Numbered from the stretch's first letter, positions 41,598-51,109 are shown. The stretch is DNA of 64,000 bases from JAFCUW01 sp049897565 (GCF_049897565.1 NZ_JAFCWM010000004.1:1-64000); one strand, 5' to 3'. Program-made: numbers and translations. The notes: generated by a model from the sequence alone, not told the origin.

Positions 41598-42614
41598 TTA
41601 CTTCCAGCCGGCGCGGTCGTAGATCTTTTGCACCGTCGCCTGGTTCTTCGACAGCTTGCCGACGTGGATGGTATCGGCCTTGAAGCTGCCCAACGCCGCC
41701 AGGCCAGGATTGGTGATCTTCACGGTGGCGACCACCGGCCACTCGTTGTTGCCGTCGGCAAAGTAGAGCTGCGCCTGGTCGGACGCGAGGTATTCCAGGA
41801 ACTTGATCGCCGCCGCCTTGTGCGGCGCGTTTTTCAGGATGCCGCCGCCTGACACGTTGATGTGCGTGCCGGTACTTTTCTGGTTCGGCCAGACGACGCC
41901 GAAGCCGGCAACCGCCTTCTTGTCCTCGGGTTTGTCGGAGCGCATCATGCGCGCCACGTAGTAGCTGTTGGCCAGCGCGACGCCGCATTCGCCGGCCGCG
42001 ACCGACTTGATCTGGTCGGTGTCGCCGCCTTTTGGAGCGCGCGCGAAATTTGCCACCATGCCCTTGGCCCAGGCTTCCGTCTGCGCTTCGCCGAGATGTT
42101 CCACCAGCGCCGCGCCCAGCGACAGGTTGTATGGGTGCGAGCCGGAGCGCACGCAGACCTTGCCTTTCAGCCTGGGACTGGCAAGGTCCTGATAATTCTG
42201 CACATCGGCCGGGTTGACCGTCGCCTTGTTGTAGACGATCACGCGCGCGCGGGTCGAAAAGGCAATCCAGTCCTCGGTGCGCAAGTGCGCCGGTACACGC
42301 GATTCGAGCAGCTTCGACTTCCACGGCGCGAACAGTTGCAGTTCGTCGGCCTTGGCCAGGCGCGCGGCGTCGACGGTGATGAAGATGTCCGCAGGGCTGT
42401 TGGCGCCTTCGTTCCTGATGCGTTCAAGCAGCTCGTTCTCGCCTGCTTCGATGCGGTTGATCTTGATGCCTGTCTGCTTGGTGAAATCGGCATACAGCGC
42501 CTCGTCCGTCTGGTAGTGACGCGACGAGTACAGGTTCAGTTCGTTTTGAGCGAGGGCCGTTCCCGCGCTGCCGGCCAGCAGGGCGGCGATAACGCCTAGT
42601 TTCAGACTGTTCAT
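41598..42614 (-). CDS. fbpA: Periplasmic ferric-iron binding protein (FbpA/FutA-like)
   Basis: A 338-residue secreted protein with a signal peptide cleaved after about residue 22 ('GTALA|QNELNLYSSRHY'). 'NLYSSRHYQTDEALY' and the twin-tyrosine 'NSYYVARM' are conserved iron ligands or ligand context in class C Fe(III)-binding proteins. It delivers iron to the FbpB-FbpC transporter encoded next door. A Fur-like box lies about 35 bases upstream of the start. Confidence 0.92.
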   Translation of the reverse strand: MNSLKLGVIAALLAGSAGTALAQNELNLYSSRHYQTDEALYADFTKQTGIKINRIEAGENELLERIRNEGANSPADIFITVDAARLAKADELQLFAPWKSKLLESRVPAHLRTEDWIAFSTRARVIVYNKATVNPADVQNYQDLASPRLKGKVCVRSGSHPYNLSLGAALVEHLGEAQTEAWAKGMVANFARAPKGGDTDQIKSVAAGECGVALANSYYVARMMRSDKPEDKKAVAGFGVVWPNQKSTGTHINVSGGGILKNAPHKAAAIKFLEYLASDQAQLYFADGNNEWPVVATVKITNPGLAALGSFKADTIHVGKLSKNQATVQKIYDRAGWK

Positions 42615-42649
42615 GGCGATGGATTCTTTTCAGGGAAGGAGGTAGCGTT

Positions 42650-42668
42650 AATCATAAATGATTCTCAT
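42650..42668. promoter_or_regulatory. Fur-like box upstream of fbpA
   Basis: AATCATAAATGATTCTCAT fits the Fur consensus about as well as the box at 39876 (ATCAT/ATGAT inverted core). It lies upstream of the minus-strand fbpA start at 42614, giving the separately transcribed binding protein its own iron control. Confidence 0.68.
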
Positions 42669-42695
42669 TTAGCGCGCCAAGCTATTTGAACGGTG

Positions 42696-43490
42696 TCAGG
42701 CCAGAATCATGCCGTCGACGTCATGGCGCGTGATGGCGCCGTCGCTGTCCACCGCGATCCACCCGCCCCGGGCTGGACTGGCGTCGAGCTCCCAGTCCGG
42801 CAGCACGTAACGGCGCTTGCCGCCGGCCTCGTGCAGGGCAGGGCGGTGGGTGTGGCCGTGGATGATGGTGTCGGCGCCGCTGGCGGCGTACAGTGCGTCA
42901 ATCGCGCCGGCGGTGACATCCATGATCTCGATGGTCTTGTTGCCGTGCGCCTCGCGGCTGCCTTCGCGCAGGCCGGCGATGATCGTCTTGCGCTGCGCCA
43001 GCGGCAGCGCCAGGAATTGCCGCTGCCAGGTCGGCTCGCGCACCTGGGCGCGGAACGCCATGTAGTTGGTGTCGGCGGTGCATTGGGCGTCGCCATGGAC
43101 CAGCGCGATGCGGCGCCCGCCGATCGTGGCCACGTGCGGTTCGGCAAGCAACGTCAGGCCGGCAGCGTCCGCAAAGCCCTGGCCGACGAGGAAGTCGCGG
43201 TTGCCGGCGATCCAGAACACGGCGACGCCGGCGTCGACGACCGCGCGGATTGCATCGATGATCGACTGGGGAAACGGCGAACCGAGGTCGTCGTCGCCTG
43301 CCCAGTATTCGAACAGGTCGCCGAGAAGATAGAGTGCGCGCGCCGCCTTGGCGTGTTCCGTCAGAAAGCGGAAGAAGGCGTCGGCGGTGCGCGGGTGCGA
43401 CTCCTGCAGGTGCAGGTCAGATATCAGTAGCGCCACAGGGTGCGCGGGCAGGCTGTGCGGTGTTGCCGGATTCGCCTGCCCGGCTATCAT
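42696..43490 (-). CDS. lpxH: UDP-2,3-diacylglucosamine diphosphatase LpxH
   Basis: A 264-residue metallophosphoesterase of lipid A synthesis. Calcineurin-like motifs: 'LLISDLHLQE' (D-x-H), 'LGDLFEYWAGDDD' (GDxxE and D), 'WIAGNRDFLVG' (GNRD), 'HGDA' and 'IHGHTHRPA' (GHxH). It hydrolyses UDP-diacylglucosamine to lipid X at the inner membrane. The ATG at 43490 overlaps the ppiB stop by four bases, so it ends a ppiA-ppiB-lpxH operon. Confidence 0.94.
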   Translation of the reverse strand: MIAGQANPATPHSLPAHPVALLISDLHLQESHPRTADAFFRFLTEHAKAARALYLLGDLFEYWAGDDDLGSPFPQSIIDAIRAVVDAGVAVFWIAGNRDFLVGQGFADAAGLTLLAEPHVATIGGRRIALVHGDAQCTADTNYMAFRAQVREPTWQRQFLALPLAQRKTIIAGLREGSREAHGNKTIEIMDVTAGAIDALYAASGADTIIHGHTHRPALHEAGGKRRYVLPDWELDASPARGGWIAVDSDGAITRHDVDGMILA

Positions 43491-43981
43491 GCAAGCACTT
43501 CGACTTTTTCGATGATCACCGGCTCGGCAGGCACGTCGGCGAACATGCCGCTGCGGCCGGTCTTGACCTTGTTGATCTGGTCGACGATGTCGGCGCCTTC
43601 GGTCACTTTGCCGAACACGGCGTAGCCCCAGCCGTCCTGGCCAGGATAGTCGAGGAAGCTGTTGTTCTTGGTGTTGATGAAGAACTGCGCCGAGGCCGAA
43701 TGCGGATCCGAGGTGCGCGCCATTGCCAGCGTGTACTTGTCGTTCTTCAAGCCGTTCTTGCCTTCGTTTTCGACCGTCTGGTCGGCCGGCTTCTGCTTCA
43801 TGCCTGGCTCGAAACCGCCGCCCTGGACCATGAAGTCGGCGATGACGCGGTGGAAAATGGTGTTGTTGTAGTGTCCCTTGTTGGCGTAGTCGATGAAGTT
43901 GGCGACCGTCTTCGGCGCTTTGGCATCGTCCAGCTCGGCGGTGATGTTGCCCATGTTGGTGGTGATGAGTACTTTGGTCAT
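43487..43981 (-). CDS. ppiB: Cytoplasmic peptidyl-prolyl cis-trans isomerase (cyclophilin)
   Basis: A 164-residue cyclophilin without a signal peptide. The catalytic Arg and core are in 'IFHRVIADFMVQGGGFEPGM', then 'ASAQFFINTKNNSFLD' and 'WGYAVFGKVTEG'. It accelerates proline isomerisation in protein folding. It lies 58 bases after the exported paralogue and overlaps lpxH. Confidence 0.95.
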   Translation of the reverse strand: MTKVLITTNMGNITAELDDAKAPKTVANFIDYANKGHYNNTIFHRVIADFMVQGGGFEPGMKQKPADQTVENEGKNGLKNDKYTLAMARTSDPHSASAQFFINTKNNSFLDYPGQDGWGYAVFGKVTEGADIVDQINKVKTGRSGMFADVPAEPVIIEKVEVLA

Positions 43982-44039
43982 GATGTGTCCTTTGTAGTTG
44001 GTGTTGTATGTGTTCGTTGATGCGCGTGCATCCGCTATG

Positions 44040-44633
44040 TTAACGTTTGACGACGCTGGCCGACTGGATCACGATCGGCACGATGGGCACATTGGCCTGG
44101 CCGCGAACGTCGTCGACGACGACGGCCTTGATCTTGTCGACCACTTCCTGGCCCTGCACGACCTTGCCGAACACGGTGTAGCCGAAACCGTCGCGGCCCG
44201 GATAATCGAGCGGGGTATTGTCGGCCACGTTGATGAAGAACTGCGACGTCGCCGAATCGGGATCGGCGGTACGCGCCATCGCCACCGAATAGGAAACGTT
44301 GCGCAAGCCGTTACTGGCCTCGTTCTTGACCGGCTTGCCGGTTTTTTTGGTCACCAGCTTGGCGTCCATGCCGCCGCCCTGGATCATGAAACCGTCGATC
44401 ACGCGGTGGAAAATGGTGCCCTTGTAATGGCCCGTCTTGACGTACTGGAGGAAGTTGGCGACCGTCTTCGGCGCCTTTTCCTGGTCCAGTTCGAGGACGA
44501 TGTCGCCCATCGTCGTCTTCAGCGTGACCTGCGGCGCGTCGGCGGCCAGCACCGCGGCGCTGAACGTGACGCCGAAAAAGACGGTCAGAAAGCGGGCAAG
44601 CAGTGGCTTGAAGGGCGATTTCGAGAAGTGCAT
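44040..44633 (-). CDS. ppiA: Periplasmic peptidyl-prolyl cis-trans isomerase (cyclophilin)
   Basis: A 197-residue cyclophilin with a signal peptide ('FLTVFFGVTFSAAVLA|ADAP'). The start is the ATG at 44633, with AGGAAG upstream; the frame is open earlier but the extension has no site. The core repeats the downstream paralogue: 'IFHRVIDGFMIQGGGMDAKL', 'TSQFFINVADNTPLDYP', 'FGYTVFGKVVQG'. It acts on envelope proteins. First gene of the ppiA-ppiB-lpxH operon, divergent from cysS. Confidence 0.94.
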   Translation of the reverse strand: MHFSKSPFKPLLARFLTVFFGVTFSAAVLAADAPQVTLKTTMGDIVLELDQEKAPKTVANFLQYVKTGHYKGTIFHRVIDGFMIQGGGMDAKLVTKKTGKPVKNEASNGLRNVSYSVAMARTADPDSATSQFFINVADNTPLDYPGRDGFGYTVFGKVVQGQEVVDKIKAVVVDDVRGQANVPIVPIVIQSASVVKR

Positions 44634-44730
44634 TTGGGGCTTCCTTTTGATGGATATGGCGCAAAGAGCTGTCAAGCCTTTTGCTGAAAAATAAACCTCA
44701 ACCATATGCGGCCAGTGGGGTTTTTATCAA

Positions 44731-44739
44731 TGCTATACT
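44731..44739 (+). promoter_or_regulatory. Possible extended -10 promoter for cysS
   Basis: TGCTATACT is an extended -10 element (TG-N-TATACT) 149 bases upstream of cysS. There is no convincing -35. The 254-base gap between ppiA and cysS otherwise holds only a short AT-rich stretch and no gene. Confidence 0.4.
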
Positions 44740-44887
44740 TTGCGCAGAACGTCCATTCTATCAAAGAAGAACAATACAGCGGGTTCCGACGATATCGAAT
44801 TTATACCGGTTGCAATGGCGCATGCCCGTTGGGTAGATCGCGCCGGCTAGCGGTATTGTCCTATCGTCGTGCCCGCTATTATCAAGC

Positions 44888-46282
44888 ATGAGTCCGATGA
44901 GCCAACTTAAGATCTACAACACGCTGGCGCGTGACAAGCAGGAATTCGTCCCTATCGTCGCCGGCAAGGTCGGCATGTATGTCTGCGGCATGACGATCTA
45001 CGATTACTGCCACATCGGCCATGCGCGCATGATGATGGCGTTCGACGTCATCTACCGCTGGCTCAAGGCATCGGGCTATGACGTCACGTACGTGCGCAAC
45101 ATCACCGACATCGACGACAAGATCATCAAGCGCGCGGTCGAGAACGGCGAAACGATTTCGCAGCTGACCTCGCGGTTCGAGAAGCTGATGGACGAAGACA
45201 GCACCGCGCTCGGCATCCTGGCGCCGACGGTGGTGCCGCACGCCACCGAATACGTGCCGCAGATGCTGGCCATCATCGAGCTGCTGGAAAAGAACGGCCT
45301 GGCGTACGCGTCGGACGACGGCGACGTCAACTACGCTGTGCGCAACTTCACCGGCTACGGCAAGCTGTCGGGCAAGTCGCTCGACGACCTGCGCGCCGGC
45401 GAGCGCGTCGACGTCAACACCGGCAAGCGCGACCCGCTCGACTTCGTGTTGTGGAAGGCGTCGAAAGCATCCGAGCCGGACGAAGTGAAGTGGCCGTCGA
45501 AATGGGGCAGCGGCCGGCCGGGCTGGCACATCGAGTGCTCGGCGATGTCGTGCGCCACGCTCGGCAAGCACTTCGACATCCACGGCGGCGGCGCCGACCT
45601 GCAGTTCCCGCACCACGAAAACGAGATCGCCCAGTCGGAAGGCGCGTTCGGCGAGCCGATGGCCAACTTCTGGGTGCACAACGGTTTCGTGCGCGTCGAT
45701 AACGAAAAGATGTCCAAGTCGCTGGGCAACTTCTTCACGATCCGCGACGTGCTGAAAAAATACGATGCCGAAGTGATCCGCTTCTTTATCCTGCGCGCCC
45801 ACTACCGCAGTGCGCTGAACTATTCGGATGCGCACCTCGACGACGCCAAGCTCGCGCTGACGCGCCTGTACACCGCGCTCGACGGCATCGACCCGGGCGC
45901 CGGCAACAGCGCCGTCGACTGGGACGAAGCGCACGCAATCCGTTTCCGCGAGGCGATGGACGACGACTTCAACACGCCGATCGCGATGGCCGCGCTGTTC
46001 GACCTCGCCACCGAAGTGAACAAGAGTCGGTCGCCGCAGCAGGCGCGCCAGTTCAAGGCGCTCGCTGCGGTGATCGGCCTGCTCGAACGCAGCCCGCACG
46101 AATTCTTGCAAGGCTCCGGCGAGCAGTCGCCGGAGGCGATCCAGCAGATGATCGACGCGCGCATCGTGGCCAAGAAGGCGCGCAATTTTGCCGAGTCCGA
46201 CAAGATCCGCGCCGACCTGCTGGCTGCCGGCATCATCCTCGAAGACAAGCCGGATGGCACCACCAATTGGCGCCGCGCATGA
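44888..46282 (+). CDS. cysS: Cysteinyl-tRNA synthetase
   Basis: A 464-residue class I synthetase that charges tRNA-Cys. The HIGH motif is at 42-45 ('YDYCHIGHARMMM') and 'NEKMSKSLGNFFTIRD' lies near 273. Zinc ligands are visible in 'VCGMTIYD', 'WHIECSAM' and 'HHENEIAQSE'. Length is normal for bacterial CysS. The stop overlaps the start of the glycosylase gene. Confidence 0.97.
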   Translation: MSPMSQLKIYNTLARDKQEFVPIVAGKVGMYVCGMTIYDYCHIGHARMMMAFDVIYRWLKASGYDVTYVRNITDIDDKIIKRAVENGETISQLTSRFEKLMDEDSTALGILAPTVVPHATEYVPQMLAIIELLEKNGLAYASDDGDVNYAVRNFTGYGKLSGKSLDDLRAGERVDVNTGKRDPLDFVLWKASKASEPDEVKWPSKWGSGRPGWHIECSAMSCATLGKHFDIHGGGADLQFPHHENEIAQSEGAFGEPMANFWVHNGFVRVDNEKMSKSLGNFFTIRDVLKKYDAEVIRFFILRAHYRSALNYSDAHLDDAKLALTRLYTALDGIDPGAGNSAVDWDEAHAIRFREAMDDDFNTPIAMAALFDLATEVNKSRSPQQARQFKALAAVIGLLERSPHEFLQGSGEQSPEAIQQMIDARIVAKKARNFAESDKIRADLLAAGIILEDKPDGTTNWRRA

Positions 46283-46941
46283 TGGCGCTGAACAGGGACG
46301 CCGTGGGCACGGGCTCGCTGATTCTCGAAGTGCCGTCTTACTGGGAAGATGCCAAGGCCGAGCTGATGAAGCGCGACCGCATCATGAAAAAGCTGATCCC
46401 GCAATTCGGCGACCTGCACCTGGTCGGCCATCCGGATCCGTTTACCACGCTGGCGCGCTCGGTGGTCGGGCAGCAGGTGACGAACAAGGCGGCCGACATT
46501 GCGTGGAACAAGTTGCTGATCGTCTGTCCGAAGATCACGCCGGCGCAGGTGATCAAGGCCGGCGCCGAGCAGTTGTCCGGCTGCGGCCTGTCCAAGCGCA
46601 AGACCGAATACATCCTCGACCTGGCCGACCATTTCAAGGCCAAGCGCGTGCATGCAAACCAGTGGGCGGAGATGGCCGACGAAGCCGTCATCGCCGAGCT
46701 GGTGCAGATCCGCGGCATCACGCGCTGGACGGCGGAAATGTTCCTCATCTTTAACCTGCTGCGGCCGAACGTGCTGCCGCTCGACGACCCCGGCCTGATC
46801 CTCGGCATCAGCCACAACTATTTCTCCGGCGAACCTGTCTCGCGCAGCGATGCGCGCGAGGTGTCCGCCAACTGGGAGCCGTGGCGCACCGTCGCCACGT
46901 GGTATTTGTGGCGTAGCCTCGATCCGGTTCCGGTAGAATAG
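46279..46941 (+). CDS. DNA-3-methyladenine glycosylase II family protein (AlkA-like)
   Basis: A 220-residue HhH-GPD glycosylase. 'ARSVVGQQVTNKAADIAWNK' opens the helical core. The hairpin-helix-hairpin and catalytic Asp lie in 'LVQIRGITRWTAEMFLIF' and 'LRPNVLPLDDPGL'. It removes alkylated bases. The ATG at 46279 overlaps the cysS stop (ATGATGA); an earlier in-frame TTG is less likely. It is shorter than E. coli AlkA, lacking the N-terminal beta domain, like many Burkholderiales versions. Confidence 0.92.
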   Translation: MMALNRDAVGTGSLILEVPSYWEDAKAELMKRDRIMKKLIPQFGDLHLVGHPDPFTTLARSVVGQQVTNKAADIAWNKLLIVCPKITPAQVIKAGAEQLSGCGLSKRKTEYILDLADHFKAKRVHANQWAEMADEAVIAELVQIRGITRWTAEMFLIFNLLRPNVLPLDDPGLILGISHNYFSGEPVSRSDAREVSANWEPWRTVATWYLWRSLDPVPVE

Positions 46942-47000
46942 CGCCTGCATCAGCCGCGCTGAGGGTGAGCTGCGGATGAGAAATAACACTCGGAGCAAAA

Positions 47001-47978
47001 ATGATTAAAACAACTTTCCTCAATTTTGAGCAGCCCATTGCCGAGCTCGATTCCAAGATTGAAGAGCTGCGATTCGTGCAGGACGATTCGGCCGTCGACA
47101 TCTCCGAAGAGATCGACCGGCTGGCCAAGAAGAGCCAGCAACTGACCAAGGACATCTACGCCAAGCTGACGCCTTGGCAGGTGTCGCAGATTTCGCGCCA
47201 TCCGCAGCGCCCGTACACGCTGGACTACATCAGCGAAATCTTCACCGATTTCCATGAACTGCATGGCGATCGCTCGTTTGCGGACGACCTGGCCATCGTC
47301 GGCGGGCTGGCCCGTTTCAACGGCCAGTCATGCATGGTGATTGGCCACCAGAAAGGGCGCGACACCAAAGAGCGCGCGCTGCGCAACTTCGGCATGCCCA
47401 AGCCGGAAGGCTACCGCAAGGCGATGCGCCTGATGAAGCTGGCCGAAAAATTCGGCATCCCCGTCTTCACGTTTGTCGACACCACCGGTGCCTGGCCCGG
47501 CATCGACGCCGAGGAGCGCGGCCAGTCCGAGGCGATCGGCCACAACCTGTACGTGATGGCCGAATTGAAAGTGCCGCTGATTGCCACCATCATCGGCGAA
47601 GGCGGCTCCGGCGGCGCCCTGGCGCTGGCGGTCGGCGACGCCGTGCTGATGCTGCAATACGCTACGTACTCGGTCATTTCGCCGGAAGGCTGCGCCTCGA
47701 TCCTGTGGAAGACCGCCGAGCGCGCGTCCGACGCCGCCGACGCGCTCGGCCTGACCGCGCACCGCCTGAAGGCAATGGGCCTGATCGACAAGATCATCAA
47801 CGAGCCGCTCGGCGGCGCCCATCGCGATCCGAAAGCGATGGCCGTGATGCTCAAGCGCGCACTGGCCGACACGCTGCGCCAGTTCCACGGCATGAAGACC
47901 AAGGACTTGCTGGAAGCCCGTCACGAAAAACTGATGAGCTACGGTAAATTCAAGGAAACCACGCCCGCAGAAGAGTGA
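47001..47978 (+). CDS. accA: Acetyl-CoA carboxylase carboxyltransferase subunit alpha
   Basis: A 325-residue AccA. N-terminal 'FLNFEQPIAELDSKIEELR' is family-typical, followed by 'RPYTLDYISEIFTDFHELHG' and the crotonase-fold active-site strands 'TFVDTTGAWPGIDAEERGQS', 'GEGGSGGALALAVGD' and 'YSVISPEGCASILWK'. With AccD (not in this window) it transfers CO2 from biotin to acetyl-CoA. It overlaps tilS by four bases. Confidence 0.97.
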   Translation: MIKTTFLNFEQPIAELDSKIEELRFVQDDSAVDISEEIDRLAKKSQQLTKDIYAKLTPWQVSQISRHPQRPYTLDYISEIFTDFHELHGDRSFADDLAIVGGLARFNGQSCMVIGHQKGRDTKERALRNFGMPKPEGYRKAMRLMKLAEKFGIPVFTFVDTTGAWPGIDAEERGQSEAIGHNLYVMAELKVPLIATIIGEGGSGGALALAVGDAVLMLQYATYSVISPEGCASILWKTAERASDAADALGLTAHRLKAMGLIDKIINEPLGGAHRDPKAMAVMLKRALADTLRQFHGMKTKDLLEARHEKLMSYGKFKETTPAEE

Positions 47979-49390
47979 GCCGGCAGCACACCGGGGCCCT
48001 GCCGGACACGTTCGCGCGGGCGCTCGATGCGTTGGCGCTGCGCGAACCAGCAATACCCTCGATGGCGATCGCCTTGTCCGGCGGCCTCGATTCGTCCGCG
48101 CTGCTGCACCTGGCGCATGGCTACGCGCGCCAGCATGGCCTGGCGCTGTTCGCCTTCCACGTCCACCACGGCATCAGTCCCAACGCCGATGCGTGGTTTG
48201 AGCATTGCAAGACCAGCTGCGACGCCGTCGGCATCACCTTCGACGCCCGCCGCGTCACGCTAGCCAAGGGCAAGTCCGGCGTTGAGGCGGCAGCCCGAAA
48301 GCTGCGCTACGCCGCGCTCGGCGACATGTGCCAGGCCCACGGCGTACGGCTGATGCTCACTGCCCATCATCTCGACGACCAGGCCGAAACGGTGCTGCTG
48401 CAGTTGCTACGCGGTTCCGGCACCGCCGGCCTGTCCGGCATGGACGCGGCCAACAGCGCGCCTGAACTGCTCGGCAACCCCGACCTGGTGATGGCGCGTC
48501 CCTTGCTGCCGGTCGCCCGCGAGGCGCTCGAGGTCTACGTCAGCGAGCAGGCCATCGCCTACATCGACGACGAATCGAACACCGACCCGCGCTACGCGCG
48601 CAATGCACTGCGCCTGCAGGTGATGCCGGCGCTGGCGCAGGCGTTTCCCGGCTTTCAGGAACGCTTCGCGCGCAGCGCCGCGCACGCCCAGTCGGCGCAG
48701 CGCATGCTCACCGAGCTGGCCTCGCAGGACCTGGCCGGCTGCCTGGTCGACGACACCATCGACGTCGCCAAGCTGCGCGCGATGAGCACCGACCGCGTGC
48801 AAAACCTGCTGCGCCACTGGTTCGCCACGCGCGCGCTGCGCATGCCGTCGACCGCCTGGCTGGGCGAAATGGTGACCCAGCTGGTGGAGGCGCGCCCTGA
48901 CGCGCAGTTGCTGGTGACCCATCCCGACTGCCACATCCGGCGCCATCGCGACCGCCTGTACATCACGCCCAAGCTGGGCGACCTGGCCGGCCTGCGCGAC
49001 CCCGACGATGAGGGCATCTTCGTCAAGAATGGACAAGCGTTCCGCTGGCAAGGCGAAGCCGAGATCGCGTTTCCGGATTATGGCGGCACGCTGTATTTCG
49101 ACGAGGCCGAGGAGGGCGTCGACCCGGCCTGGCTGCGCGAGCAGCCGCTGCAGATCGACTTTCGCAAGGGCGGCGAAAAGTTGAAACCTTCCGTAAACCG
49201 TCCGACGCGCAGTCTGAAGTACCACTATCAGGCGTCCAACGTGCCGGCATGGGAGCGCACGCGCCTGCCGATCGTCACCGCCGGCAAGGCGTTGCTGTTC
49301 GCCGCCGGCATCGGCATGGATTGCCATCACCTTGCAACGGGCCCGGCGCCGCTGATCCGCTTCCGCTGGAAAAGCGACGCTGCCGGCTGA
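47975..49390 (+). CDS. tilS: tRNA(Ile)-lysidine synthetase
   Basis: A 471-residue TilS that converts C34 of tRNA-Ile(CAU) to lysidine. The PP-loop ATP motif 'SGGLDSSALLHLAHG' is at 35-49, with 'HHLDDQAETVLLQLLRGSG' further on. The TilS substrate-binding and C-terminal domains include 'FRKGGEKLKPS', 'RSLKYHYQ', 'VPAWERTRLP' and 'GIGMDC'. The GTG start overlaps the accA stop; the accA-tilS-lysC order is typical of the order. Confidence 0.95.
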   Translation: MSRQHTGALPDTFARALDALALREPAIPSMAIALSGGLDSSALLHLAHGYARQHGLALFAFHVHHGISPNADAWFEHCKTSCDAVGITFDARRVTLAKGKSGVEAAARKLRYAALGDMCQAHGVRLMLTAHHLDDQAETVLLQLLRGSGTAGLSGMDAANSAPELLGNPDLVMARPLLPVAREALEVYVSEQAIAYIDDESNTDPRYARNALRLQVMPALAQAFPGFQERFARSAAHAQSAQRMLTELASQDLAGCLVDDTIDVAKLRAMSTDRVQNLLRHWFATRALRMPSTAWLGEMVTQLVEARPDAQLLVTHPDCHIRRHRDRLYITPKLGDLAGLRDPDDEGIFVKNGQAFRWQGEAEIAFPDYGGTLYFDEAEEGVDPAWLREQPLQIDFRKGGEKLKPSVNRPTRSLKYHYQASNVPAWERTRLPIVTAGKALLFAAGIGMDCHHLATGPAPLIRFRWKSDAAG

Positions 49391-49520
49391 CAATTCGAAA
49401 AGTGCATTACCATATATCCATTCGGTATAGCTTTCCGAATTTTTTCGGCTTGTGATTTTGCACTGCAGCATGTAGAGTTAAGCCCTCTTTTTCATTACTT
49501 AGAGCGGAAATAGCACCCAT

Positions 49521-50771
49521 ATGGCTTTAATTGTCCACAAATACGGCGGCACGTCGATGGGATCGACGGACCGTATCAAGAATGTCGCAGCGCGCGTGGC
49601 CAAATGGCACGATGCCGGCCACCAGATCGTCGTGGTGCCGTCGGCCATGTCGGGCGAAACGAACCGCCTGATCGGCATGGCGCGCGAAATCATGGGCGAC
49701 CAGCCCGATCCGCGCGAGCTGGACATGATCTGCTCGACCGGCGAGCAAGTCTCGGTCGGCCTGCTGGCCATGGCGCTGCTGGCGATTGGCAAGGATGCCG
49801 TGTCGTACGCCGGCTGGCAGGTTGCCATCAAGACCGATTCATCATTCACCAAGGCGCGCATCCAGTCGATCGACGACACCAAGGTGCGCGCAGACCTCGA
49901 CTCGGGCAAGATCGTCATCATCACCGGCTTCCAGGGCGTCGACGACGACGGCAACATTTCGACCCTCGGCCGCGGCGGTTCCGACACCTCGGCGGTGGCA
50001 ATTGCCGCCGCGATGAAGGCAGACGAGTGCCTGATCTACACCGATGTCGACGGCGTCTACACGACCGACCCGCGGGTGGTGTCCGAAGCGCGCCGCCTGA
50101 AGACGGTGACGTTCGAAGAAATGCTCGAGATGGCCTCGCTCGGCTCGAAGGTACTGCAGAGCCGCTCGGTGGAATTTGCCGGCAACTACCGCGTGCCGAC
50201 CCGCGTGCTGTCGTCGCTGACCGACCCGCTGATGCCGCTGGAACAAGAAGCCAATTCGGGCACCCTGATTTCGTTTGAGGAAGATACAAATATGGAACAA
50301 GCCGTCATTTCCGGGATCGCCTTCAACCGCGATGAAGCCAAGATCACGATCCTGGGCGTGCCCGACAAACCGGGCGTGGCCTACCACATCCTGGGACCTG
50401 TGTCGGACGCCAACATCGAAGTCGACATGATCATCCAGAACCAGTCGGTGGCCGGCAAGACCGATTTCACGTTTACCGTCTCGCGCGGCGAGTACGCCAA
50501 GGCGATGGGCGTGCTGGAAGGCGTCAAGGGCGAAATCGGCGCCGCCAGCGTGCTCGGCGACGCCAAGGTGTCGAAAGTGTCGGTGGTGGGCGTGGGCATG
50601 CGCAGCCACGTCGGCGTGGCCTCGCAGATGTTTCGCACGCTGTCGGAAGAGGGCATCAACATCCTGATGATCTCTACGTCCGAGATCAAGATTTCGGTGC
50701 TGATTGACGAAAAATACATGGAACTGGCTGTACGGGCGCTGCACAAGGCGTTCGATTTGGAAAAAGCATAA
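49521..50771 (+). CDS. lysC: Aspartate kinase
   Basis: A 416-residue aspartokinase, first step of the lysine, threonine and methionine pathway. The kinase domain has 'VHKYGGTSMGS' near the start, 'GFQGVDDDGNISTLGRGGSD' and 'YTDVDGVYTTDPR'. Two ACT domains (about 265-416) bind effector amino acids ('ITILGVPDKPGVAYHIL', 'VSVVGVGMRSHVGVASQMF'). Length matches the lysine/threonine-inhibited monofunctional class. An in-frame ATG at 50292 could give a separate beta subunit, as in other bacteria; not shown. Confidence 0.96.
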   Translation: MALIVHKYGGTSMGSTDRIKNVAARVAKWHDAGHQIVVVPSAMSGETNRLIGMAREIMGDQPDPRELDMICSTGEQVSVGLLAMALLAIGKDAVSYAGWQVAIKTDSSFTKARIQSIDDTKVRADLDSGKIVIITGFQGVDDDGNISTLGRGGSDTSAVAIAAAMKADECLIYTDVDGVYTTDPRVVSEARRLKTVTFEEMLEMASLGSKVLQSRSVEFAGNYRVPTRVLSSLTDPLMPLEQEANSGTLISFEEDTNMEQAVISGIAFNRDEAKITILGVPDKPGVAYHILGPVSDANIEVDMIIQNQSVAGKTDFTFTVSRGEYAKAMGVLEGVKGEIGAASVLGDAKVSKVSVVGVGMRSHVGVASQMFRTLSEEGINILMISTSEIKISVLIDEKYMELAVRALHKAFDLEKA

Positions 50772-50868
50772 CTTTATCGAAAAAAGTTGGGCTGTTCCAT
50801 TGACCGAACAGGTCTGCAACAAGTACCATTGCGGTCTTCTGATCTGGTGATGTTTGCTCGATGGGAAA

Positions 50869-50961
50869 GGAGACGTGGCCGAGTGGCCGAAGGCACATCC
50901 CTGCTAAGGATGCATACGGCTTATACCTGTATCGTGGGTTCGAATCCCACCGTCTCCGCCA
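50869..50961 (+). tRNA. tRNA-Ser (anticodon GCT)
   Basis: A 93-nt class II tRNA. The acceptor stem GGAGACG closes with CGTCTCC, then discriminator G and encoded CCA. The anticodon stem-loop is CATCC-CTGCTAA-GGATG with anticodon GCT. A long variable arm and the GGGTTCGAATCCC T-arm are present. A strong terminator follows at 50998. Confidence 0.96.
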
Positions 50962-50997
50962 TATACTTGTCCTAGGTCATCCTAGGATGTTTAAAAA

Positions 50998-51031
50998 CCC
51001 GCTGTTCTCCTAGAGGCAGCGGGTTTTTTTT
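50998..51031 (+). terminator. Intrinsic terminator after tRNA-Ser
   Basis: CCCGCTG (50998-51004) pairs with CAGCGGG (51017-51023), followed by eight T residues. Confidence 0.88.
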
Positions 51032-51109
51032 GTCCTGTACTGTACCGAAGCGTTCTCGTATGTCTAGGTTCTTTGGGGGGGCGTTTGGGGGCTCGCCGAA
51101 AAACTCCGC

